Part shown: piece after piece, positions 17,524 through 27,165 of the stretch | Layout of the letters: each line of letters begins with the position of its first letter | Numbering within the stretch: position 1 is the first letter of the stretch | DNA from: Fuerstiella sp. | GTDB taxonomy: Bacteria; Planctomycetota; Planctomycetia; Planctomycetales; Planctomycetaceae | Length of the DNA: 64,000 nt | Reading direction: 5' to 3' | Assembly (NCBI GenBank): GCA_022447225.1 | Contig: JAKVAZ010000006.1 | Span: 62,001-126,000 of the forward strand | Notes under the pieces: model-generated | The model's database searches: none | Told to the model about the DNA's origin: nothing | The model's input: the letters and a program-made list of their open reading frames with translations, nothing else | Position numbers and translations under genes: made by a program

Positions 17524-19845
17524 GTGACACATTGTCTTTCATTGCTGATGCAGGCAGTCCTGTTGCTCCCACAACTGAAAGTCCAGCTGTCTCCAGGTGA
17601 AATACCAGTACCGGGAACTGTCCGACTTCCTGGCGGAATGCTGCTTGCAGGAATGGTGTCTCTCACCAAATCTCTGGAACCGGCCCGGGGACAGGACGTT
17701 TCCGAACTGCGTCATATCGATCAGGGGTTTCGACACTATGATGTATCGGCCCGAGTCGGAGCACGTCCCGTTGAAGACCCCGCAGTGATTCCTTCGCTGG
17801 AATTCTCGATTCCCCGCAAACCCGGAAGAGCCCGGATACCGGAGGGCATCGGTGTCCCCCAATTCTCCGCGTTTGACAAAAACGGGGAGGCGGTGGTGAA
17901 ACTTCAGTTTGATCGAAACCGATCTCAGGACATTCAGGTCGGAATCAGCAGAATCAACAGGAATATGGTGGAAGTCACCAGCCTGACTCACAAATGGAAG
18001 TTTGGAATGGCATTGTCTGCCCTGTCGGATGATGTGCTTTACCCGGGTTTGCTGGAAAAGGCAGTCGGATTTCAGGACGGCGGCGTTCGATTAACGATGT
18101 CCGGAATGCTGATGGATGCAGGACGTGTGGATGCTGCGGCTGCCCTTCTGAACAACGTGGAGGCAGAATTTCCGGATCTTTTACCCCAGGTTGAAACTGT
18201 TCGCAGCAACCTGAGACAGCAGACGGCAGCCCGAATTCTGACAGAACTTGAACGAAAAATGATGGTCGGACAGCCTGGTCGGGCCGCACAGTACGCCAGA
18301 CGGTTCCCCGAAACCGATTTGACTCCGCAGGTTCGCGTGGCCGTCCGAAATCTGATCACCAGCCATGAGTCACTGCAACGACGTGTTGACAGTGCCTCCG
18401 CAGCACTGCAGCAGACCATCGGCCAGTTCGATGACAGACACCAACGTCAACAGGCCAGGGAGATGGTCTCAGCCATGCTCAACAATCTGGACGTCCACAA
18501 CATCGATCGTTTGACAACATGGGAACTGCTGGCTGATGACCCATCCTCCTCGGCCGAGTCACGTCTTGCTCTGGCAGTTTCAGGCTGGATGCTGGGAGCG
18601 GACGAAGTCACCACCGGATTTGCTGAGTGTCACGGTGTGTTTCGGATCAGACAGTCAATTGCCGACTTCGTATTGCTGGAAGAATCAAATGAAAGCGGAA
18701 GAGGCTCTTTAACGCGAAGGTTGCAGAATCTTGAAGGATTCAGTGTTGACAGGGTCGCCGCGCTGATACGTCAGTTATCTCCCCCGCATTCTGTTCCGCT
18801 TCAGACGACTGAAGACGGCAGACGTCGTTTCGAACTCGCAGAATCCGTAGCCGGTATCCGTTGTACAGGAATTGTACCTTCGGGATATTCCACAACTCGA
18901 CAATATCCTCTTCTGATTGCAATTCCCCGCCAGGGCGTAAGTCTGCGAAACACGATTGAGTGGTGGGCCCATCAGGCAGATCGATTCGGTTTTATCCTCG
19001 CAGTTCCCGAAGTCCTGCCACAAAATTCAGAAGACTACACTGCCGATGCAGTCGGTCATCGCAGAATGCTGCAGTTGATTCGACATCTCAAACTCGGTCT
19101 GCAGATTGACGACAACCGCGTCTTCATCGGCGGTCATGGCGTTGGGGGAGAAATTGCCATGGATATGGCAACCAGTCATGCCGAACTCTTTGCGGGAGTC
19201 ATCTCGGTGGGTGGTCTCGGTCGCCGTCACCTGCAGTGGGCCGCTCACAATTCGGCTGACCTGGGATGGTATATTGTTTTGGGAGAACGACAGGCATTCT
19301 GGTATGAACGAATGGGAAAGCTGCTGAAACGACTGTTTCGTCGTATCGACAGTGCCAAAGGACACTGCAACGTGCTGCTGGCACGTTATCCGAACCGGGG
19401 CTTTGAATCCTACTATGAAGAATCGGGGTCAATCTTTGAGTGGATGAGCAGCACATACCGAAATCCGTGGCCCGAACTCATTGAATGTCGAATGATGCGT
19501 TCGACTGATCTCAGCTGGCACTGGGTACGTCTGGATTCAATTCCGGAACGATTTCAGACACTGGAAATGCCATCAACCAACACCGACCCGGTTTCTCGAT
19601 ATGTAACTCTGGATGCAAAACTTGAAAAAAACAACAGCATCCGTGTCACGGCCCCCGAACGAGGCGTGGTGCTGCTGTCTCCGGATATGCCGAACTTCAA
19701 TGCTGACAGAAAAATTTCAATCCGGGCCAGAGGTCCGGACAAACGCGTCGAATTTCAGCCGTCGGTCAGAGACATGCTGGACGAATACGCACGCACCGGT
19801 GAACGCATTCGACTGTGCCATATGAAGGTGCCGTTCGGGCAGTGA
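17524..19845 (+). CDS. Large alpha/beta-hydrolase-like secreted or periplasmic protein lacking the nucleophile serine
   Basis: 773 residues starting at a GTG with GGAGG about 9 bp upstream. The hydrophobic N-terminus (CLSLLMQAVLLL) could be a signal. The middle (about 190-400) is helical. The C-terminal part (about 440-640) resembles an esterase/prolyl-oligopeptidase-type alpha/beta hydrolase: PLLIAIPRQG, DRFGFILAVPE and then FIGGHGVGGEIA. The nucleophile elbow reads GHGVG instead of GxSxG, with Gly at residue 539, so classic catalysis looks lost. A possible catalytic His region lies later. The protein may bind rather than hydrolyse. I cannot name it further. Confidence 0.7.
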   Translation: MTHCLSLLMQAVLLLPQLKVQLSPGEIPVPGTVRLPGGMLLAGMVSLTKSLEPARGQDVSELRHIDQGFRHYDVSARVGARPVEDPAVIPSLEFSIPRKPGRARIPEGIGVPQFSAFDKNGEAVVKLQFDRNRSQDIQVGISRINRNMVEVTSLTHKWKFGMALSALSDDVLYPGLLEKAVGFQDGGVRLTMSGMLMDAGRVDAAAALLNNVEAEFPDLLPQVETVRSNLRQQTAARILTELERKMMVGQPGRAAQYARRFPETDLTPQVRVAVRNLITSHESLQRRVDSASAALQQTIGQFDDRHQRQQAREMVSAMLNNLDVHNIDRLTTWELLADDPSSSAESRLALAVSGWMLGADEVTTGFAECHGVFRIRQSIADFVLLEESNESGRGSLTRRLQNLEGFSVDRVAALIRQLSPPHSVPLQTTEDGRRRFELAESVAGIRCTGIVPSGYSTTRQYPLLIAIPRQGVSLRNTIEWWAHQADRFGFILAVPEVLPQNSEDYTADAVGHRRMLQLIRHLKLGLQIDDNRVFIGGHGVGGEIAMDMATSHAELFAGVISVGGLGRRHLQWAAHNSADLGWYIVLGERQAFWYERMGKLLKRLFRRIDSAKGHCNVLLARYPNRGFESYYEESGSIFEWMSSTYRNPWPELIECRMMRSTDLSWHWVRLDSIPERFQTLEMPSTNTDPVSRYVTLDAKLEKNNSIRVTAPERGVVLLSPDMPNFNADRKISIRARGPDKRVEFQPSVRDMLDEYARTGERIRLCHMKVPFGQ

Positions 19846-20205
19846 ACCACAATCAGTGGTAGCTTTAATCGTTCTTTACACAAAATCAGCGATTTGCTTT
19901 ACAGGCCCTTGCCACTCCGATAGGGTCCGTGCAATCAGTTCAGCGGAGTTGAACTGATTTGTTTAACGCATCCCGGTGTTAATTTTTTGACGAGCGTGAT
20001 TTCGTTGAACAGCCGGAAGGATCCGGCGACGTATCGATTGCTTCACACGAGTAAATCTGTGAGGCGATCCCTCAGAATGGAGTCTGCGGTAACTTTCTTC
20101 ACAGGGTGATGCATACTCAAAACGGGCGGTGATTGGTGAATAGTCGCTGATCGGCACTAAGCACTGATTTTACCAGATTCTTAAACTGACCAGGGAGGGT
20201 TTGTC
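19846..20205. other. Intergenic region with an inverted repeat
   Basis: 360 bp without a gene. It holds the hairpin listed at 19933-19959; the right arm of that hairpin is part of the 15-mer also found at 17230-17244. Confidence 0.5.
19933..19959 (+). terminator. Hairpin downstream of the hydrolase-like gene
   Basis: AATCAGTTCA and TGAACTGATT form a perfect 10-bp stem with a 7-nt loop, followed by TTGTTTAA. The stem is AT-rich. It could be a weak terminator or an operator for the following gene. Confidence 0.4.
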
Positions 20206-20985
20206 ATGAGTTCTACGAAGCCAACTATTGGAATTACCGGAGACTTTCGTCCGCAGCGTTATAACGGAGATGCGCTGAGCTGGTTCAATGCCGGTTATTA
20301 TGACAGCGTCATCGGCGCCGGCGGACTGCCGTTTTTGTTACCACCCTACGATAACGACGACGATATTCGGATGGCTCTGGAACAGCTGGGCGGACTGGTT
20401 CTGGCCGGCTGCAATCTGGATCTGGACCCCGTGGTCATGGGACTACAAAACAATCCCTCCGTTCGCTGTATGCCTCAACGCCGCGAACAATTCGATCGTC
20501 GCGTTGTCAAACTGGCAATCGAAATGAAGCTGCCCATCATGGCCATCGGTTCCGGAATGCAACTAGTGAATGTTCTGTGTGGGGGAACACTGCACGCGGA
20601 TATTCCTGAAGACGTGCCACGTGCACTGCACCACCGTGATACCGTCGAAAAGAATCTGCGTCACATTCTGGAAATTGTGCCGGAAACCTGTCTCGATCGA
20701 ATTTTCGGACCCGGTGAAGTCCGTGTGAACAGTCATCATCATATGGCGGTCAACGAACTGGCACCTCAGTTCCGGGTCTGCGCCACCTGTCCTGACGGAA
20801 TTATCGAAGCTTACGAATCGGTATCAGACGACTGGTACTGCATAGGTGTCCAGTGGCATCCCGAAAGTTCAACTGCCTCCGCACTGGACATTCAAATGTT
20901 TGAATCGCTGATCAATGCTGCAGGGGCTCAACAAAGTATCGACGTGATCCCCATGTCGGCTGTGATGCGTCGAGCTGCCGCATGA
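20206..20985 (+). CDS. Class I glutamine amidotransferase-like (peptidase C26/PuuD-related) protein without catalytic Cys
   Basis: 259 residues with the gamma-glutamyl hydrolase fold: PTIGITGDFRP at the start, GAGGLPFLLPP, GGLVLAGC and NSHHHMAVN. The C-terminal GVQWHPE keeps the His (218) and Glu (220) of the triad. At the nucleophile elbow, where PuuD has ICRGLQ, this protein has IGSGMQ, so the Cys is replaced by Gly115. The hydrolase name is therefore only a family label. A GGAGG-containing RBS sits just before the ATG. Single gene with untranslated flanks. Confidence 0.85.
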   Translation: MSSTKPTIGITGDFRPQRYNGDALSWFNAGYYDSVIGAGGLPFLLPPYDNDDDIRMALEQLGGLVLAGCNLDLDPVVMGLQNNPSVRCMPQRREQFDRRVVKLAIEMKLPIMAIGSGMQLVNVLCGGTLHADIPEDVPRALHHRDTVEKNLRHILEIVPETCLDRIFGPGEVRVNSHHHMAVNELAPQFRVCATCPDGIIEAYESVSDDWYCIGVQWHPESSTASALDIQMFESLINAAGAQQSIDVIPMSAVMRRAAA

Positions 20986-21045
20986 CAACTGGTTGATAAA
21001 ACTGTTTCTGTATTCTCTCGAGTCTGGTGACGTCGTGCAGGCGGA

Positions 21046-21074
21046 TTGACATTCGAATGCCTGATCAATAGCTT
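21046..21074 (+). promoter_or_regulatory. Likely promoter of the HU gene
   Basis: A perfect TTGACA (21046-21051) is followed after 17 bp by TAGCTT (21069-21074), which keeps T1, A2 and T6 of the -10 consensus. The start codon is about 40 bp downstream, with AAAGGA 6 bp before it. Confidence 0.5.
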
Positions 21075-21116
21075 CCCGGCTTCGACGGACCTCACTTAAA
21101 ATTCAAAGGAATTTCA

Positions 21117-21446
21117 ATGGCTGCAAAAAAGAAAGCCGCACCCGCCAAAGCCCTGACAAAGACACAGATTCTCAACAGTCTGGCCGAAGAAACGGGCCTG
21201 AACAGAAAAGAAATCGCCAGCGTGTTCGACGAACTTGGCAACCTGATCGGCAAGAATCTGGGCCGCCGCGGACCGGGCGTGTTTAATATTCCGGGCCTGA
21301 TGAAGGTTAAAGTCATTCGTAAACCGGCGACGAAAGCTCGTAAAGGAATTAATCCGTTCACCAAAGAAGAAACCATCTTCAAAGCCAAACCGGCACGAAA
21401 CGTCGTCAAGATTCAGCCGTTGAAAGCATTGAAAGATATGGTTTGA
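21117..21446 (+). CDS. HU-family histone-like DNA-binding protein
   Basis: A 109-residue HU/IHF-family protein. A Lys/Ala-rich N-terminal tail (AAKKKAAPAKA) precedes the HU core TKTQILNSLAEETGLNRKEI. This is followed by GPGVFNIPGLMKVKVI and then the beta-arm region with NPFTKEE. The arm lacks the usual RNP triplet wording but keeps NPFTKE. The basic extension is unlike E. coli HU and may add DNA contacts. It is a single gene with its own likely promoter. Confidence 0.92.
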   Translation: MAAKKKAAPAKALTKTQILNSLAEETGLNRKEIASVFDELGNLIGKNLGRRGPGVFNIPGLMKVKVIRKPATKARKGINPFTKEETIFKAKPARNVVKIQPLKALKDMV

Positions 21447-21714
21447 TCGCACTCGTCAATCGAAGCCTGGTCCTGCCGGGCTTCCTGAGCTGTTTCCATA
21501 CCCGCAGCTATTGTGTCGAAAATCAGTTAACGTTGATGTGAACTCAGACTACTTTTCGAATACTGAGTCACCGGTTTTCCTCGCAGTCGACCGTTTGAAC
21601 AAACGGCAAGACACAGGTGTGCAGATTCTGCCCGACTGGCGGCGTGGACTTGGCAGACGCAACATAAAACTCAGATGATGACCGTAGACGTGTGGTCACG
21701 TTTACGGTTTTTTT
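21447..21714 (+). ncRNA. Candidate structured RNA, or structured 3' UTR of the HU gene
   Basis: This gene-free stretch contains five successive stem-loops. They are 21462-21484 (9 bp, one GU, 5-nt loop), ACTCAG/CTGAGT (21542-21567), CCGTTT-GAAC-AAACGG (21591-21606), TCTGCC/GGCAGA (21627-21632 with 21652-21657), and the intrinsic terminator at 21681-21714. The terminator is 235 bp past the HU stop, so a separate small transcript or a long structured 3' UTR are both possible. I do not recognise a known RNA family. Confidence 0.35.
21681..21714 (+). terminator. Intrinsic (rho-independent) terminator
   Basis: A 12-bp stem (ACCGTAGACGTG with CACGTTTACGGT, one G-U pair) closes a TGGT loop and runs straight into a T-run. 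It is the clearest terminator in the window and points along the plus strand. Confidence 0.85.
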
Positions 21715-21919
21715 ATGCACGCAATTCACCGCTCCACAGATTCAGGATCTGCCCACAGCCATCCACCCACAGCGGACTACCGTCCAAACAGCATGGCTGC
21801 GGCCGAACCAGGAAGGTAAGCCCCGAACAGATTTCCCGGTCAAACACAGCGGATGAGCGGCATCATCATGAAACTGCCTGGCTCAGTCCGTTGACGTCAA
21901 TGCCGTGGATGCACCCGGG

Positions 21920-24397
21920 TTAGTGGCGGATCAGAAACTCATTGGAATTGAGCAGCGCGTGCTGCAGATCACGGAACGCTTCAGCACGGTCTGTTGCGGA
22001 GGCAATATGGCGATTCGCCAACAGGATTTCGGTATCCGTCGGACGGCGAGTCAACGTTGCCAGATACAGGGATTCAATCACAGCGACATCACTGATACCA
22101 CCGGCCAGCCACTGTGACAGACGACTTTCCGCAGAATCAATCCGGTCCAGAATTCCGGCGTTGTTCATCAAATGCATCACCTGTGCCAGAGTCGGGTCGG
22201 TTTCGCGGGCACAGTCACAGGCCAGATCACGTATTGGTTTGGTAAACGCCTGCAGAAAACGGTGATCAATCGCTCCTTCTGCAAGTTCAATGGCTCTGGT
22301 TCCCGGTGGATAACGACCGAACTGCTCCGGAATTCCGGTGGCCATGGAAATCGCATCAATCAACTGTTCAGCGGGCAACATCTTCACCACAGCCGTGGTG
22401 AAATAGCGTTCATCGTCGGCGGCGTCCGCTGAATGATCCGCCTGCAACCGGGCACTCAGCTGGTACGTACTTGAATTCAGAATTGTGCGAATCAGTGGCC
22501 GGAATCGATACCCGTTGTCAATAAAGTGTTGAGACAGCGCATCCAGCAGTTCGGAATTGGACGGCAGATTAGAATCACGAAAATCATCCACAGGCTCCAC
22601 GATTCCCTGCCCCATCATGTGCTGCCAGACGCGATTCACCACCGAACGCGCAAAGTAAGGATTGTTCGGATCAGCCAGCCAGGCAGCAAGCCGCCGACGT
22701 CGGTCTTCGTCCGGACCCAGATCCGATTCCACGTGACCAAATGCGGCCGGTATCATTGTTTCTTCGGTTTGAGGAAACCTGACATCACCGGACTTGCCCA
22801 GAAACACGGTTTCGTCATCAAGTCCAAATCGATAGCCCTTCAGCTGAACACGGGCGAAGTAAGCGGCCAGGCCATAATAATCACGCTGGCTGATCGATTC
22901 GTAAGGATGATTGTGACACTTGGCACACTGAATTCTGACTCCCACAAATAACTGCGAGAATGATTCGGCCGCCTCGGTTGGCGTGCGGGAAATGCGATAG
23001 AAGTTGGCAGCCGGTTCGTGAATCGTGTTGCCCAGACTGTTCAGAATCTCCGAAGAGATTTCCACAAAAGGACGGTCGGCCGCAAAATTGGAAACCAGGT
23101 AGCGGTGAAAATTATGAACGCCGCGTTCGGTGATTGATTCACGATTACCGCGCATGACATCCGCCCATCGCAGCGCCTGAAACATGGCATACGCCGGTTC
23201 CTCAAGCAGTTGATCAATCAACGCCTGCCGCTTGTCCGGGTCCGTAGAGTCAAGGAACCTGCGAACTTCTTCAGGATCTGGAATTCCTCCGGTTACGTCC
23301 AGCCAGGCCCGTCGCATAAACACCCCGTCACTGGCGAGTTCAGCAGGACGCAACTGCAGCTCACGTTGACGGGCAAATACTTTTTCATCGATAAAATTCT
23401 TAACTGGCGGCGATGCAAATTCAAAATCCGGGTCGTGCCTGATGTAAGTCAGCGGAACGGTTTCGATACGGTCCAGATACCGGACCAGTACGGCGCTGGC
23501 CGCCGTGTTTTCAAAATGCACAAACCCGTCATCTGTCACTGACAAACCTCCGTCCTCTGCTGCGGAAAACACCGCGTAGTCAGTCACGTCCTGAACGGTT
23601 CCATCGCTAAACCCGGCGTGCACAATCAACTGCTGGTCCGGACTGGATTCATGCAGACGTCTCGTGGAAGGATGCACCTCCAGCCTGGTCAGCCGGCGTG
23701 GTGAATCGGAATCACGACATCCCTGTTCAATCCATTGTTTAAGTGTCCGCAGCGCCGGATCATCACGACCAAATCGCCGCCCCCCCTGATGAGGCACCTG
23801 GCCGGTGGCCTTCAGTAACACCAGACTGGCCTCCGGGTGACCGGTGTTGACTCGGCGACCATACAGGTCCCTGGTCAACTGCGAATATCCCACGTCCGGA
23901 TCAAACCCCCGCAGGCTCAATCGAAATCCGTTTTTACCCTTTGGCGAACCATGGCAAGCTCCCTGATTACAACCACCACGGCTGAGTGCCCCGATCACAT
24001 CCGTGCGAAATTCCACCGGCCGTGAATGGCCGAACTCCGTCACTTCCACAAGTGCACTGGTTTGTAACAGGCCCACCACGGCTGTGATCTCTGCTTTCCC
24101 GTTGCCAACCGGGACAAGTTTTGCACGGTCAATTCTGACCACGTCGCTGTCAGAACTGGACAGAACCGCAGAGCGGGTCAGATCGGCTGCGGTCCCGTCG
24201 GCAAATGTACCGGAAACCACAACGTTCTGAGCTTCCGAAGATCGCAACTTCACCTGCTGCGGAAAAAGATGGATCGATTTCGGAGTGACGCGAGCATGGT
24301 CCGCATCAGCCTTTGCACCCGCTTCCACACCAGGCAGCCAGCCCAACACGATGCAGACCAGACAGGCCATTAGCTGAACACGTTTTATTCGTGACAT
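21920..24397 (-). CDS. Secreted DUF1549/DUF1553 protein with Ig-like and cytochrome-type motifs
   Basis: About 825 residues from the chosen start at 24397, which opens a signal peptide (MSRIKRVQLMACLVCIVLGW). A start at 24442 would overlap the upstream stop as ATGA. Order of parts: Ig-like BIG2-type strand region, a CNQGACH heme-type motif, a second Ig-like stretch, then DUF1549 with CAKCHNHPYES and DUF1553 to the end (FARSVVNRVWQHMMG, LPSNSELLDALSQHF). Both CxxCH motifs could bind heme, but this is unproven in the family. It lies downstream of, and probably co-transcribed with, the PPC-domain gene. Planctomycete-typical; function unknown. Confidence 0.9.
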   Translation of the reverse strand: MSRIKRVQLMACLVCIVLGWLPGVEAGAKADADHARVTPKSIHLFPQQVKLRSSEAQNVVVSGTFADGTAADLTRSAVLSSSDSDVVRIDRAKLVPVGNGKAEITAVVGLLQTSALVEVTEFGHSRPVEFRTDVIGALSRGGCNQGACHGSPKGKNGFRLSLRGFDPDVGYSQLTRDLYGRRVNTGHPEASLVLLKATGQVPHQGGRRFGRDDPALRTLKQWIEQGCRDSDSPRRLTRLEVHPSTRRLHESSPDQQLIVHAGFSDGTVQDVTDYAVFSAAEDGGLSVTDDGFVHFENTAASAVLVRYLDRIETVPLTYIRHDPDFEFASPPVKNFIDEKVFARQRELQLRPAELASDGVFMRRAWLDVTGGIPDPEEVRRFLDSTDPDKRQALIDQLLEEPAYAMFQALRWADVMRGNRESITERGVHNFHRYLVSNFAADRPFVEISSEILNSLGNTIHEPAANFYRISRTPTEAAESFSQLFVGVRIQCAKCHNHPYESISQRDYYGLAAYFARVQLKGYRFGLDDETVFLGKSGDVRFPQTEETMIPAAFGHVESDLGPDEDRRRRLAAWLADPNNPYFARSVVNRVWQHMMGQGIVEPVDDFRDSNLPSNSELLDALSQHFIDNGYRFRPLIRTILNSSTYQLSARLQADHSADAADDERYFTTAVVKMLPAEQLIDAISMATGIPEQFGRYPPGTRAIELAEGAIDHRFLQAFTKPIRDLACDCARETDPTLAQVMHLMNNAGILDRIDSAESRLSQWLAGGISDVAVIESLYLATLTRRPTDTEILLANRHIASATDRAEAFRDLQHALLNSNEFLIRH

Positions 24398-24438
24398 GTG
24401 CGTTCCGGAATTCTGTTTTCCCGACAGAGACATAAGAA

Positions 24439-26826
24439 TCACTCGTTCACAACCACAGTCAGCGGTTCGCCTTCCACACGTTCCAGAAATTTTCCGATGA
24501 TGGCGTCGCCCGTCACGCTGACAGAATACCGACCTGGCTTGACTGACTCGTCCAACACCAGATCAAATTCCACCGAATCTTCGCCGGACAGTATCGTCAG
24601 CATCTCAGGAACCTGAATTCCGTCCGTGGCTGTCAGCTTCAAACTGATTTGATCCGCGAAGGGTGACAATCGATGGGACACAATTTTCACGGCCGTACGG
24701 CCTCCTGGCGACAGCTGGATTTCCGGAATTTCCACGGACAGTCGATACGCAGATTTGGTCTCCAGCTGAAACGTACGCGTCAGATGAAGTAAGCGTCCCC
24801 CGTCACGAGCCGACCCTGTGACCGTCACGCGATGGCGTTTCAGCAGTGTATCCACACCGGATTTGAGTACCCCCACAACCTCCGATGCATCCAAAGTCGC
24901 TTCAGGAATCCAACTGGTCACAGACGCCTCCCGAAGTCTGTCGCGTTCCAGCAGGCCTCCACGGGCAACAAATGTCACGGGTTGATCGTAACCCGACTGA
25001 CGCGTTGTGCGGATGGTGAAATTCGCCTGAATGTAACGAGGAACCACAACGTCATGTTCCACAATCTCAAAATCCCACGGTGACTCAGGAACCACCAGCA
25101 CGGCGATCCGGTCACTGACCGTTGGAGGAAGACGACGCTGGTCTTCCCGCAGTTCGAAAGCCTCCCCGTGAGGTCCGCGTTCGGTGGGCACACGGTCCAC
25201 CAGCGGCGCCGTTGCTGCCACCGCTGAAACCGATGATTCGTCGGCGGTGCCGGTTGCGACCACACGAATGGTATGCAGACCCGGCGGAACAGAATCGTCA
25301 ACAACCAGTGCCGTTGTCAGCTCAGTGGCCTCGGAAGCAATTTCAGAGGTGTGCAGTGTCATGCCGGCCGGAGCACCGTGTAACGACAGTTCGATAGGGC
25401 CGTCAAAATCGGTTCGCTGGACGATGAGCGGCAAAGGCTGACGAGTGGAACGAGGAATCGTCAATCTTGCCGTTCCGGCGGAAACCGAAATCTGTGGACG
25501 GCGGGTGGCGACTTCAACCCGGTAGGTGTAGGGCGTGCCGAATTTACGAACAAGTTCGGTCACCTGCAGATAAAACGTCCCGTCCGCCGGTGCCTCAAAC
25601 GTGAGTCGTGCGTCATCAAAATCCGAATCGTCGGATGAGGTCAGTCGCTTCGCATCGGCGTCAAACACTGCCAGCTCGATATCAGCCGGAGAACCAATCG
25701 CCCGCGTTTCAGATCGAAGCTCAACAACCGTTCCCTTTTGTAACTCGAACTGAAACCAGTCTTCGTCGCCAGGCACATCGAACGAGCCGTGCAGATTGCC
25801 GGGGATGTCCGAAGCAGCCGCGGTCTTTGTATCGTCGTTTGGTTCAGCTTCCACGGTACTGGGCCATGTGGAAATCTGCATGGGGATCCATACCGGCGCA
25901 TCGTCTTCGGCTCCTCGTAATCCAAAATAGAAACGATCGGTGACATTTGCGTCAGCGGACGACACCTCGCGATGCGTGTCAGCGAAACCAGGAAACGACA
26001 CCAACTGTCTGGTATGGCGGAGGACGGTTGACGGAAGGGCAACCCGCGATTCCGGAAAGCGACCGATTCTGAGCATGTAGGTCCAGCGTTCGGATCCGTA
26101 ATACCGTGAATCATGCAAACGAAGAACGTACCGACCGGCCGACTCAAAGGTGTGGGAAAATCGAAAATCGAAAAACAAACCTGGATCATTGTCGTATGTT
26201 CTGACAGCGCGGCCTCGCTCATCAAGTATGGTGATCACCGGATCAAAGGCTTTCCCAAGTCGACTTCCGACCACTTCAAAGGCAATTCGCTGCCCGGCTT
26301 CCACGTTGATGGCGAAATGATCCAGATCCGATTGCCGCGAAGTTCCCACCACAACGGCCGGCAGCGAAACCGGCTGCGCCTGGGCGGGCCGGTCATTCAA
26401 CGCATCCGCCTGAACGGTCTCCTGTTCGCTGCGTATCGGCAAATCATCGATGGCAAACAGATGCAGATTGCTTAGACCGCTGTGCGTCGCCACTCGAAAC
26501 CCGTACATGCCCACCGGGGCCTCCGACGGTGTCCGGATGTCAAATGTCACCCGGTCACTGTCGGCAGCAATCAGTTTTGCATTTACGAAATCTGCAGACG
26601 ACCACAACGCCGATGCGCCACCAAGTTCACTTCCGGTAAATGTGACGCGAACGGTGTGGCCTCGCCGGACACAGGGAGGAAACACCCGCTCAACAAAGAT
26701 CTCCGCCGCCAGATACTCTACCGGCAAAGACAACACCACGACCGTCAACAGAGGCACGGACCACACGGGAGAGCGGGAATTCCACATTCGCCACAAATTC
26801 GTTAACCCTGGCCACCAACAGCACAT
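24439..26826 (-). CDS. Secreted protein with PPC-type beta-sandwich domains
   Basis: 795 residues, exported by a hydrophobic N-terminus (WSVPLLTVVVLSLPV). A start at 26787 would give a tidier signal peptide. An IPT/Ig-like opening domain (VFPPCVRRGHTVRVTFTG) is followed by two pre-peptidase C-terminal (PPC) type domains. Their wording is typical: SDLDHFAINVEAGQRIAFEV and then EAEPNDDTKTAA with GDEDWFQFELQKGT and DGTFYLQVTE. The rest is Ig-like strands. No catalytic domain is seen, so it probably binds polymers or partners. Its stop overlaps the next gene's upstream start by 4 bp, suggesting they work together at the cell surface. Confidence 0.82.
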   Translation of the reverse strand: MCCWWPGLTNLWRMWNSRSPVWSVPLLTVVVLSLPVEYLAAEIFVERVFPPCVRRGHTVRVTFTGSELGGASALWSSADFVNAKLIAADSDRVTFDIRTPSEAPVGMYGFRVATHSGLSNLHLFAIDDLPIRSEQETVQADALNDRPAQAQPVSLPAVVVGTSRQSDLDHFAINVEAGQRIAFEVVGSRLGKAFDPVITILDERGRAVRTYDNDPGLFFDFRFSHTFESAGRYVLRLHDSRYYGSERWTYMLRIGRFPESRVALPSTVLRHTRQLVSFPGFADTHREVSSADANVTDRFYFGLRGAEDDAPVWIPMQISTWPSTVEAEPNDDTKTAAASDIPGNLHGSFDVPGDEDWFQFELQKGTVVELRSETRAIGSPADIELAVFDADAKRLTSSDDSDFDDARLTFEAPADGTFYLQVTELVRKFGTPYTYRVEVATRRPQISVSAGTARLTIPRSTRQPLPLIVQRTDFDGPIELSLHGAPAGMTLHTSEIASEATELTTALVVDDSVPPGLHTIRVVATGTADESSVSAVAATAPLVDRVPTERGPHGEAFELREDQRRLPPTVSDRIAVLVVPESPWDFEIVEHDVVVPRYIQANFTIRTTRQSGYDQPVTFVARGGLLERDRLREASVTSWIPEATLDASEVVGVLKSGVDTLLKRHRVTVTGSARDGGRLLHLTRTFQLETKSAYRLSVEIPEIQLSPGGRTAVKIVSHRLSPFADQISLKLTATDGIQVPEMLTILSGEDSVEFDLVLDESVKPGRYSVSVTGDAIIGKFLERVEGEPLTVVVNE

Positions 26827-27165
26827 CGTCGGATTTCCATTGTCTCGCGGAACATTAGCGGAGAGGTCGGATTATTCATTCTGATGATAGCAGGCACGAT
26901 ACGACATTGCATCAGATTTCGCAGAACCACCGGTGCCTCCCCGCAGTTGAATGCATGCCCGGTGCCGTGATTCGTGTCAGGCACAAAAACCGGTCAACAA
27001 TTGACAACTTCACTCTGACGGTTGTCCGGAACAGGCTGACCATATTCCGTGACGGGCTGACCGCATGCTGACCAACCCCGGAAACGGCTTGCGGGGCGTG
27101 ATCGGTTAGGATAATCTAAATTAGCAGTAACATTGCAGAAAATGCGTGATTTTGAGGTGCAGGCA
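26827..27165. other. Divergent intergenic region between the PPC-domain and DUF1501 genes
   Basis: 339 bp with the control regions of both genes. A GATAAT at about 27111 could be a -10 for the plus strand, but no good -35 is spaced correctly. No hairpin stands out. Confidence 0.4.
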
